Below, in pieces: positions 18,744-25,756 of a stretch of 64,000 nt of DNA (position 1 is its first letter; each line of letters begins with the position of its first letter). The stretch spans positions 34,719 to 98,718 of the forward strand of contig JAKLLB010000007.1 in NCBI GenBank assembly GCA_023150345.1. The letters run 5' to 3'. Origin of the DNA: Aquabacterium sp. GTDB lineage: Bacteria; Pseudomonadota; Gammaproteobacteria; Burkholderiales; Burkholderiaceae_C. The translations under genes and the position numbers were made by a program. The notes beneath the pieces are model-generated. The model made no database searches. It was not told where the DNA came from and worked only from the letters and a program-made list of their open reading frames with translations.

Positions 18744-19859
18744 ATGTCGCAACCCGCCCTGCCCGACAACCACGACCCGGACCTCGCGCAGCTGCTCGAA
18801 GCCAGCGCGGCGGCGCTCGCCCGCGGCGACCACGAGCAAGGGGCCGAGCAGGCATCGCTGGCGGTGGAGCGCGCCCTGGTGGCCCGGAGTCCGGACGCCG
18901 ACGGCGGACGGGCGCTCGACCTGCTGGCGGCCCACCAGTGGCGACTGGGTCACTTCGAGGACGCCGCCATGACAGCCCGGCGGGCGCTGGTGGTCTGGCA
19001 ACGTCTGGACGACGGTCCGCGGCTGTGCGCCACGCAGTGTCTGCTGGCAACGGCATACACCGAAATCGGCCTGCATGAAGAAGCACTGCGCCAGGCGGCC
19101 GCGGCCTTCGACCTGGCGCGCCGACGCCATCTGCCAGCCGAGGAGGCATTGGCGCTCAATCGCCTGGGCATTTGCCATGACCGGCTGGGCGATCCCGAGC
19201 GCGGCGAGCGCTACCTCGGCCGAGCACTCGCGCGGGCGCGCGAACAAGGCAGCGACGAGCCGGCGCTGATGGCCCTGAACAACCTGGCGGCAGTGGCCAT
19301 CAGCGCCTATCACCTGCTGAGCGAGCGTGGCGAGAACAGCGAGGCGCATGGCTTCCTGTCGCGGGGCCTGCGTTACGCCGAGCAGGCACTGGAGCTTGTG
19401 CTGCGAGGCTGCGACGTCTACCGGCAGACCGTGGTGCGCGGCAACCTCGGAGAGCTGCACACGCTGCTGGGTCACTACGTTCTCGGTGAGCAGTACGTGC
19501 GCAACACCATCCTGCAGGCCGAGAGCCACGGCTGGACTGCGGTGGCGCTGCGCTCGCGCTACCTGTTGGGGGAACTTCGGGCCGCGCAGGGCCAGCACGA
19601 CGAAGCCGTGATCGAGCTGCAACGGACGCTCGACGGCCTGCGCCAGCACGAGCACACCACCACGCGCATGCGTGTGCACCGGGCGCTGCACCGGTGCTAC
19701 AAGGCGCTGGGTCGTTTCGAGCAGGCTCTGGCCCACTTCGAGTCCTACCACGAGCTCGAGCTCCAGCGGCTGGCCCTGCAGTCACGCGCCCAGGCTCGGC
19801 TGATGGTGAACCGACAGGACGTGGAGCAGACCTGGGGCGACCCGGCGACTCAAATCTGA
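18744..19859 (+). CDS. TPR-repeat protein resembling the sensor half of a diguanylate cyclase
   Basis: Soluble 371-aa protein made of about six tetratricopeptide-type helix pairs (for example HQWRLGHFEDAAMTARRALV, TAYTEIGLHEEALRQAAAAF, NRLGICHDRLGDPERGERYL). It ends in a basic coiled segment, SRAQARLMVNRQDVEQ, which resembles the linker joining TPR regions to GGDEF or other output domains in betaproteobacterial proteins, but here a stop follows and no output domain is present nearby. There is no signal peptide. Function unknown; likely protein-protein interaction. The next gene encodes another TPR-like protein. Confidence 0.75.
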   Translation: MSQPALPDNHDPDLAQLLEASAAALARGDHEQGAEQASLAVERALVARSPDADGGRALDLLAAHQWRLGHFEDAAMTARRALVVWQRLDDGPRLCATQCLLATAYTEIGLHEEALRQAAAAFDLARRRHLPAEEALALNRLGICHDRLGDPERGERYLGRALARAREQGSDEPALMALNNLAAVAISAYHLLSERGENSEAHGFLSRGLRYAEQALELVLRGCDVYRQTVVRGNLGELHTLLGHYVLGEQYVRNTILQAESHGWTAVALRSRYLLGELRAAQGQHDEAVIELQRTLDGLRQHEHTTTRMRVHRALHRCYKALGRFEQALAHFESYHELELQRLALQSRAQARLMVNRQDVEQTWGDPATQI

Positions 19860-19997
19860 CCGGGCGCCCCCACCCGGTCACCGCCCACCCCGGGGACGCG
19901 CGCTCCGGCCCCGTCGATGCGTGCCAGCCTGCACGCACGACGACGGCGCGACCCCCGGTGTGCGGGGAAGGCAAAGCGGCGCCCGGCGCCTAGGATC

Positions 19998-20651
19998 ATG
20001 CGCATGAAGAACCCGCGCCGCGCCGCCTTCGTTGCCGACCCGTCCGCCCCCGCAACCCTGCAGGATGTGGCAGGCGAGCCGTTGACCGATGGCCGCGCGC
20101 GCCAGGCGCTGAAGCTGGCATTGCGGGTGCTCGACCTGGCGGGCGTGTTCAAGCGGCCGCACGACATGGTGCAATCGCTGACCCAGGTCGCGCGCGCGCT
20201 CAAGGCACTGGACTCGCTCGACAGCGCCGAGGGTTACCTGGAACAGGCCCTGCACTGGGGCGAGGCAGCGCCCGGCCACGACCTGCAACTCGACCTGGGT
20301 TGCGAACTGGCCGAGCTGAGCTGCACGCTGGCCGAGCAGCAGCGCGATCGCGCCGAGCATGATCGTTACGCCGGCATGGCGGCACGTGACCGCGCCCGCA
20401 CCCGCGCATTGGAAGTCGCGGCGCTGGCCGGCCGCGTCAGCGACGCCCATTGCGAGGCCAAGCTGCTGCTGCGCGTCAGCGATGTGCTCGACCGTTGCGG
20501 CGACCACGACCACGCCACCTCGCTGCAGAACCGCGCCGTGGCCCTGATGGGCATCGGCCTGCATGAGCCGAGCGCCGAGCCAGCGCAGGCAACCCCCCAG
20601 TCGACCTGGGAACAGCGTCTGCTCGCTCCGAGCTCCACGCTGCTGATGTGA
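19998..20651 (+). CDS. Small TPR-like cytoplasmic protein of unknown function
   Basis: 217 aa from the ATG at 19998 (MRMKNPRRAAF), with AGGAT just upstream; a second ATG at 20004 is equally possible. The sequence is alpha-helical with TPR-like periodicity (ALKLALRVLDLAGVFKRPHD, YLEQALHWGEAA). RARTRALEVAALAGRVSDAH resembles repeats in the preceding gene. No catalytic residues recognised. Being downstream and same strand as the larger TPR protein, it may be part of one signalling pair; that is inference. It converges on the sensor kinase gene. Confidence 0.65.
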   Translation: MRMKNPRRAAFVADPSAPATLQDVAGEPLTDGRARQALKLALRVLDLAGVFKRPHDMVQSLTQVARALKALDSLDSAEGYLEQALHWGEAAPGHDLQLDLGCELAELSCTLAEQQRDRAEHDRYAGMAARDRARTRALEVAALAGRVSDAHCEAKLLLRVSDVLDRCGDHDHATSLQNRAVALMGIGLHEPSAEPAQATPQSTWEQRLLAPSSTLLM

Positions 20652-20660
20652 ACGCGCTGA

Positions 20661-20681
20661 CCCCGGCAACTCGCCGAGGGG
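20661..20681. terminator. Bidirectional hairpin between convergent genes
   Basis: CCCCGGC, loop AACTC, GCCG-A-GGGG, a GC stem with one bulged base, in the 37-nt gap between the TPR gene and the sensor kinase gene. No T-run on either side. Confidence 0.4.
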
Positions 20682-20688
20682 CCTGCGT

Positions 20689-22110
20689 TCAACCGCCGTG
20701 GCCGTCGCCCCAGGTCATGCGGTAGGTGGTCGTGAACGGCTGAAGCGGGTTCGCTGTCCCGAAGTGGCCGCCGTGCATGGCGGCTATCTTGTGCGCCAGC
20801 CTGTGGCCCAGTCCAAGCCCGAGCGCCGGGCCCGACGATCGTCCGGCCGCGCCCCCAGGCGCGGCCGTGCCGGGCGCATCCACGCGTGGACCATTGCGAC
20901 CCGCGACACGCTCGCCGTCGTCGCTGACCTGCAACCAGCGCCCCTGGGCATCGAGCGCGAGTTCGATCGACGCACCCGCGGGCGTGTGAGCGAGCGCGTT
21001 CTCCACGAGGTTGCGCAGAATCATTTCCAGCAGCAGCGGGTGCCCCCGCATCGGCACGGAATCGGGCGCGCGCATCGACAACGCGTGCCCGCTGTCGAGC
21101 GCGGCTTGTGCATAGCGGCCGAGCACATCGCGACCCAACACGGCCAGGTCGCACTCGACGGCCGCCTCTTCCAGCTCGACACGGCTGGCGCGTGCCAGGG
21201 CCAGCAGCTGGTCCAGCATCTGCGCCACGCGCCTGGCGTCGCGCTCGATCCGATCGAGCGCCTGCGTCCGGTCTTCGTCTGCCAGGGGGCCGCGCACGTT
21301 TGCTGCATGCAAGGCCAGTGAAGCCAGCGGCGTGCGCAGTTCGTGGGCCAGCTCATTGGCCAGTTGCCGCTCGTTGGCCAGCGCAGCCTGGTAGCGCTGT
21401 CCCAGCGTATTGACGGCATGCGCGAGCTGCGCCAATTCCCGGTGTCGTGGCAGGGGGTCGATGTTCTGCACCGTGCGGACGTCGAGGGCCTGGACTCGAT
21501 CGGCCAGTTGCCTCAACGGCTGCATCGCACGTCGCAGCGCCCATCCGAGTACCACGGCCACGACGGGCAGCAACCACAGGCCGGGCTCAGCCACCTGGCC
21601 TGCAATGTCCCACGCCAGATCGTCGTGCTCGGGCATGCTCACCAGCACCATCACCCGCCGCTCGCGCGAAGGCCCGTTCCACCGTGCATATGCGCGCCAG
21701 CGCGTCGCCGGCTGTCCCAGCTCGAGCGTGGCATAGCCCTCATCGGGCTCGAACGCCGGCGTTGGCGCACTGCCGAAGCGACTGAGCAGGCGCCCGTCGG
21801 AACCCCAGACCGCCACGCTCATCGACCGCTGGTAGTCGTGCGCGCGCAAGATTGCACCGCCCGGCGGCGGCGGTGGCATCAGCCGCTCATCGGCGAATCG
21901 GTTGTCGCGCTCGGCGAGCAGCAGCGCTGCAACGCCGGCGAGATGCCCGTCGGTCAACTCGTCGGCCTCGTGCCAGCCGGCGTGGAAGCCCGCGGCCACC
22001 ATCGCCACCCACACGATGAGCAGCGCGCCCAGACCCCAGGCCAACAGCCGCCTGCCGAGCGTCGGTCTGTACCCCTGCCGCACTCCTGCGGGCCCCTGCG
22101 GTTTCCTCAT
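20689..22110 (-). CDS. PmrB/QseC-type sensor histidine kinase
   Basis: Inner-membrane sensor of 473 aa, start at the ATG complementary to 22108-22110 (MRKPQGPAGVRQGY). Helix 1 is at about residues 20-42, a periplasmic domain of about 125 residues follows, then helix 2 (GLWLLPVVAVVLGWAL) and HAMP. The phospho-acceptor His is in LANELAHELRTPLASL. The N box is LVENALAHTP and the G2 box GLGLGHRLAHK. Its start overlaps the regulator stop by 4 nt. Adjacent EptA and PAP2 genes suggest control of lipid A modification, as PmrAB does, rather than the quorum-linked QseBC role. Confidence 0.88.
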   Translation of the reverse strand: MRKPQGPAGVRQGYRPTLGRRLLAWGLGALLIVWVAMVAAGFHAGWHEADELTDGHLAGVAALLLAERDNRFADERLMPPPPPGGAILRAHDYQRSMSVAVWGSDGRLLSRFGSAPTPAFEPDEGYATLELGQPATRWRAYARWNGPSRERRVMVLVSMPEHDDLAWDIAGQVAEPGLWLLPVVAVVLGWALRRAMQPLRQLADRVQALDVRTVQNIDPLPRHRELAQLAHAVNTLGQRYQAALANERQLANELAHELRTPLASLALHAANVRGPLADEDRTQALDRIERDARRVAQMLDQLLALARASRVELEEAAVECDLAVLGRDVLGRYAQAALDSGHALSMRAPDSVPMRGHPLLLEMILRNLVENALAHTPAGASIELALDAQGRWLQVSDDGERVAGRNGPRVDAPGTAAPGGAAGRSSGPALGLGLGHRLAHKIAAMHGGHFGTANPLQPFTTTYRMTWGDGHGG

Positions 22111-22796
22111 GTCGCAGCCACGAAATAGCCCACGCCGCGCAGCGTGCGGATGATGTCGTCGCCCAGCTTGCGGCGAAGTCTGTGCACGTGCACCTCGATG
22201 GCATTGCTCTCGACACCGGCGGCGCCCCAGTCGTACAGGCGCTCCTCGATCTGCAGCCTGGACAGCACGCGCGGGCGCACCTCGGCCAGCGCCAGCAACA
22301 CCGCGAATTCGCGGGCGGACAGTTCCACGGCGACGCCGCCACGCCAAGCCTGGCGGGCCGCCGGATCGAGCTCCACATCGCCCAGCACCACGCGTGGCTG
22401 CGCGCGACCGACACTGCGGCGACGCAACGCACGCATGCGCGCCGTCAGTTCGCCCACGTCGAACGGCTTGACGACATAGTCGTCGGCCCCGAGGTCGAGC
22501 GCGGCAATCCGCGATGGCACCTCGTCGCGCGCAGTCATGACCAGAACAGGTGTCGCCGCGTCAGGCACGGTGCCCGACGGCTGCGCTCGCAGACGGGAGA
22601 GCAAAGCGCTGCCATCGCCGTCGGGCAGGCCCAGGTCGAGCAGCACCAGATCGAAGGGTTCAGCCGCGAGAGCGGCCCAGGCGCGGGCCATGGTGTCCGC
22701 CACATCGACCGCGCAACCCTGCTGGCGCAACTGCGAACGCAGGCCCGACGAGATGCCTTCGTCGTCTTCGACCACCAACACACGCATGGTCCGCAT
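22107..22796 (-). CDS. PmrA/QseB-type OmpR-family response regulator
   Basis: DNA-binding regulator of 229 aa. Receiver: acidic pocket in VLVVEDDEG, phospho-acceptor Asp in LVLLDLGLPDGDG, Lys in DYVVKPFD. The C-terminal winged helix includes LEERLYDWGAAGVESNAIEV and HVHRLRRKLG, typical of the QseB/PmrA/BasR subfamily. Start at 22796 (MRTMRVLVVEDD) or 22787 (MRVLVVEDD); neither has a clear Shine-Dalgarno. It is cotranscribed with the kinase and divergent from PAP2-eptA. A CTTAAG-N5-CTTAAG box lies 62 bp upstream and could serve both directions. Confidence 0.88.
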   Translation of the reverse strand: MRTMRVLVVEDDEGISSGLRSQLRQQGCAVDVADTMARAWAALAAEPFDLVLLDLGLPDGDGSALLSRLRAQPSGTVPDAATPVLVMTARDEVPSRIAALDLGADDYVVKPFDVGELTARMRALRRRSVGRAQPRVVLGDVELDPAARQAWRGGVAVELSAREFAVLLALAEVRPRVLSRLQIEERLYDWGAAGVESNAIEVHVHRLRRKLGDDIIRTLRGVGYFVAAT

Positions 22797-22858
22797 TGTC
22801 GCGCCCCGAGCCTCATCCCTGGACACGGCCCAGTACCGCCCGCGGGGCCACCGGGGCA

Positions 22859-22875
22859 CTTAAGACCTGCTTAAG
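22859..22875. promoter_or_regulatory. PmrA/QseB-type box (CTTAAG-N5-CTTAAG)
   Basis: Two perfect CTTAAG hexamers separated by ACCTG form an 11-bp-spaced direct repeat, matching the YTTAAK-N5-YTTAAK box bound by PmrA/BasR and related QseB regulators. It sits between the divergent regulator gene and the PAP2-eptA genes. A TACGGT -10-like hexamer (22886-22891) lies 10 nt after it on the plus strand. Confidence 0.8.
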
Positions 22876-22899
22876 GCCGGCTCCCTACGGTAGCCGGCC
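22875..22899 (+). repeat. 8-bp inverted repeat abutting the PAP2 start codon
   Basis: GGCCGGCT, 9-nt loop, AGCCGGCC: perfect arms ending one base before the ATG at 22900. No Shine-Dalgarno is visible there. In RNA it could sequester the start region; in DNA it could be an operator. Confidence 0.5.
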
Positions 22900-23601
22900 A
22901 TGACAGACGATCGCATGGCCCGATGGTGGGCCGCGTTCACGATCCCGGCCCTGCCTGCCGTGGCCTGGGATGCAACGGGCCTCGACTACCCACTGGCGCG
23001 GGTGGCGGGCGGCCCTGAGGGTTTCGCCGCGCGTGGGCACTGGCTGCTGCAAGGCGTGATTCACGATGGCGGTCGGTGGCTGGCCTGGGCGGCGGCCACC
23101 GCGCTGTGCCTGGCGATCTGGTGGCCGATCGGCCCGCTGCGTCGCCTGTCGCTGGGCCGACGCCTCCAATGTGCGGTCAGCGTGCTCGGCGCGGTGCTGA
23201 CCGTCAGCCTGCTCAAGCACGTCAGCAGCATCCACTGCCCGTGGGACCTGTCGGCTTTCGGCGGCTGGGTCGATCCGGGTCGACTGTCGACATCGGCAAC
23301 TGACGCCGGCTCTGCGCCAGGCCATTGCTTCCCGGCGGGGCACGCGACTGCCGGCTTCGCTTTCGTGAGTGGCCATTTGGCGTTCCGCGGCGTGGACGAA
23401 CGCATCGCGCGGGCCTGGCTGTGCGCCGCTCTGCTGGTCGGCACAGCGTTTGGCCTGGCGCAGCAGTGGCGCGGTGCCCACTTCATGAGCCACACGCTGT
23501 GGAGCGCGGTCACCTGCTGGTGGGTTGCGCTAGCGGGAGATGCGCTGCGCCGCAGCGCCGAGCGCCGCTGGCCTTACCTGGATCGCGCAAGTGACGACTG
23601 A
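22900..23601 (+). CDS. PAP2-family membrane phosphatase
   Basis: Inner-membrane phosphatidic acid phosphatase-type enzyme (233 aa). The PAP2 signature is partly visible: an S-S-I-H-C-P-W-D segment near the first motif, FPAGHATAGFAF for the PSGH motif, and QQWRGAHFMSHTLWSA for the SR-x5-H motif. About five membrane helices. Next to eptA it may dephosphorylate lipid A, undecaprenyl diphosphate or the diacylglycerol-containing product of EptA; the substrate cannot be told from sequence. Its end overlaps the eptA GTG by 11 nt, so the two are coupled. Probably activated by the divergent response regulator. Confidence 0.85.
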   Translation: MTDDRMARWWAAFTIPALPAVAWDATGLDYPLARVAGGPEGFAARGHWLLQGVIHDGGRWLAWAAATALCLAIWWPIGPLRRLSLGRRLQCAVSVLGAVLTVSLLKHVSSIHCPWDLSAFGGWVDPGRLSTSATDAGSAPGHCFPAGHATAGFAFVSGHLAFRGVDERIARAWLCAALLVGTAFGLAQQWRGAHFMSHTLWSAVTCWWVALAGDALRRSAERRWPYLDRASDD

Positions 23602-25270
23602 CGCCCGCACCCTGGACACGGGCCGGCGCCGGGTGATCCACCCGCTGCGGCCCGGCCTGCACCCCCTGTGGCCGGTGCTGGCCACGGCACTGTGGATCGC
23701 CACGCTGGGCAACCTCGCGCTGTGGCGTGCCCTTTACCAGTATGGACTGCTGCAGGGATGGAACGGCTTCATCTTTGCAATCGGACTGGGCACTGCGCTC
23801 GCGGCGCTTCTGGTGGTGCTGCTGGGCCTCCTGGCCTGGCGACGGACCCTGCGCCCGGCGCTCGTCGCAGCGCTGGTGACCAGCGCGGTGGCGACCCATT
23901 TCATGCTCGGCTACGGCGTCGTCATCGATCGCGCGATGCTCGTGAACGTGGCACAGACGCATGCCGCCGAAGCTGCCGATCTGATGACACCCAGCCTGTT
24001 GCTGACCGTGTCCATGCTCGGCCTGTTGCCGGCCTGGTGGACCTGGCGCATCCCGATTGCGACTCGGCCGTGGCCCGGGCAGTTGCGGCACAACCTGCTG
24101 GCCGCAGGCGCAGCGGCGGCGGTGGCCGTGCTGGCGCTGTTGGCGGTGTTCCAGCCATTGTCGTCGGCGGTGCGCGAGCACCGGCCCCTGCGCTACCTGG
24201 TCAACCCGCTCAACACGGTGGTTGCCGCCGCCCAGGTGGTCGCGGCGCAACTCAAGGCTGCGCCTCAGCCCCTGCGGCCCCTGGGGCGCGACGCGGCGGT
24301 GGCACCGCCCTCGTCCGCTCGCCGCCCGCCGCTGCTGGTGCTGGTGCTCGGGGAGACGGCGCGCGCCGACCACTTCGGGCTCAACGGCTACGCACTCGAC
24401 ACGACGCCCGAACTGGCGGTGCTGGGCGTGGTGAGCCAGCGCCAGGCCAGGTCATGCGGCACCAGCACGGCCGCATCCGTGCCCTGCATGTTCTCGCACA
24501 TGTCGCGCACGGAGTTCGACGGCGCCACCGCGCGACACGAGTCGCTGGTCGACGTGCTGCACCACGCTGGTCTGGCCGTGTTGTGGCTGGACAATCAGGC
24601 CGGCTGCAAGGGGGTGTGCGACCGGGTTCCCAACGTGAACACGAGCAAGCTGGGAGACAACGCGCTTTGCGCCGATGGCGAGTGCCGCGACGAAGTCATG
24701 CTGTCGGACCTGGATGCGCGCATCGCGTCCATGCCGGGTGATCGTCGCGCGCGTGGAATCGTGCTCGTGATGCATCAGATGGGCAGCCACGGCCCCGCCT
24801 ACTACAAACGATACTCGGCCGCATTCAAGCGCTTCCGCCCCGAGTGCCGCAGTGCCGCGCTGCAGGATTGCAGCCGCGAGGAGGTGGTCAACGCATACGA
24901 CAACACGATCGCCTACACCGACCACTTCCTGGCCGCGACGATCCACTGGCTGCAGGCGAAGTCGGACCAGGCCGACACCGCGCTGCTGTATGTATCCGAC
25001 CACGGTGAATCGCTGGGCGAGCACAACCTGTACCTGCACGGCTTGCCTTACGCCATGGCCCCAGACACCCAGAAGCACGTGCCCTGGATCACGTGGATGT
25101 CACCCGGCTTCGCGCTGCGCACCGGCGTCACGCGCGCGTGCCTGCAGCAGCGCCTGGACGAGCCCGTCTCGCATGACCACTACTTCCACTCCGTGCTGGG
25201 CTTGCTCGACGTTCAAACCCAGGCGTACCGGCCGGAGCGCGACTTCTATCGGGCGTGCAGGTCGCCCTGA
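23591..25270 (+). CDS. eptA: Phosphoethanolamine transferase, EptA type
   Basis: Inner-membrane enzyme that moves phosphoethanolamine from phosphatidylethanolamine to lipid A, lowering surface charge and raising resistance to cationic peptides. 559 aa from the GTG at 23591. Five N-terminal membrane helices (about residues 20-195) precede a periplasmic sulfatase-fold domain. LVLGETARADHFGLNGY contains the catalytic Thr, [19 protein letters not shown] is typical, and LYVSDHGESLGEHNLYLHG provides the zinc Asp-His. Cysteines for the usual disulfides are present (CKGVC, CADGEC). It is coupled to the PAP2 gene and lies downstream of the PmrA-type box. Confidence 0.92.
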   Translation: MTTDARTLDTGRRRVIHPLRPGLHPLWPVLATALWIATLGNLALWRALYQYGLLQGWNGFIFAIGLGTALAALLVVLLGLLAWRRTLRPALVAALVTSAVATHFMLGYGVVIDRAMLVNVAQTHAAEAADLMTPSLLLTVSMLGLLPAWWTWRIPIATRPWPGQLRHNLLAAGAAAAVAVLALLAVFQPLSSAVREHRPLRYLVNPLNTVVAAAQVVAAQLKAAPQPLRPLGRDAAVAPPSSARRPPLLVLVLGETARADHFGLNGYALDTTPELAVLGVVSQRQARSCGTSTAASVPCMFSHMSRTEFDGATARHESLVDVLHHAGLAVLWLDNQAGCKGVCDRVPNVNTSKLGDNALCADGECRDEVMLSDLDARIASMPGDRRARGIVLVMHQMGSHGPAYYKRYSAAFKRFRPECRSAALQDCSREEVVNAYDNTIAYTDHFLAATIHWLQAKSDQADTALLYVSDHGESLGEHNLYLHGLPYAMAPDTQKHVPWITWMSPGFALRTGVTRACLQQRLDEPVSHDHYFHSVLGLLDVQTQAYRPERDFYRACRSP

Positions 25271-25285
25271 CTCGACCTGGTCGTG

Positions 25286-25305
25286 CGTACGACGCCTGTC
25301 GTACG
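25286..25305. repeat. Perfect 8-bp inverted repeat
   Basis: CGTACGAC, loop GCCT, GTCGTACG, 15 nt after the eptA stop and 36 nt before the next ORF. It could act as a weak terminator (no T-run) or an operator for the small secreted protein gene. Confidence 0.5.
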
Positions 25306-25340
25306 ATCACGGCATCCTCGCTACCGCGCGGTGTCCAACC

Positions 25341-25691
25341 ATGCTCTCGCTGCGTTTTGCCGGTCGTTCCATTCGCCCCCTGCTGCTGGCGGTCATCGCC
25401 TGCGGATCTGCTGCTGCCCAGCCGACGACTGCGGCAGAACCCGGGTTGGTCGATCGCGTGCGAGGTACGGTCGTCAGGGGCGCCAGCGCTGCCGCATCGG
25501 GCATCGAGAAGGGCGCGCGGGCTGTGGAGCGCGGCGTACAAAGCGGCGCCAGTGCGGCGGCACAGGGCGTGCGTCGCGGCGTGGTTGCCGCGGCCAGTGG
25601 CGTGGAGCGCGGCGCACAGGCGGTGGCCCGCACCGCTGGTGCCGTGGCCCAGAAGGCCAGCGGCGGCGCTTCGCAGCCGGCCGAGAAGTAG
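25341..25691 (+). CDS. Small secreted protein with 11-residue helical repeats
   Basis: 116 aa. A Sec signal peptide (about residues 1-27, cleavage after GSAAA) is followed by consecutive 11-residue units: RGASAAASGIE, KGARAVERGVQ, SGASAAAQGVR, RGVVAAASGVE, RGAQAVARTAG. Small residues alternate with charged Arg/Glu, as in LEA or apolipoprotein-like amphipathic helices that bind membranes or stay disordered. There is no recognisable family. It lies between eptA and the convergent uvrA; the opposite-strand reading has no coding features. That it is a real gene rests on the signal peptide and repeat. Confidence 0.6.
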   Translation: MLSLRFAGRSIRPLLLAVIACGSAAAQPTTAAEPGLVDRVRGTVVRGASAAASGIEKGARAVERGVQSGASAAAQGVRRGVVAAASGVERGAQAVARTAGAVAQKASGGASQPAEK

Positions 25692-25717
25692 CGCTGGCGC
25701 CCGGCCACGCGGCGCTG

Positions 25718-25741
25718 CCGGTCGACGAAACGTCGAGCCGG
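25718..25741. terminator. Hairpin between convergent small-protein gene and uvrA
   Basis: CCGG-TCGACG, loop AAA, CGTCGA-G-CCGG; stem with one bulge and no T-run, in the 65-nt gap between the two stop codons. Confidence 0.45.
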
Positions 25742-25756
25742 TCCCCAGGGGTCGAA

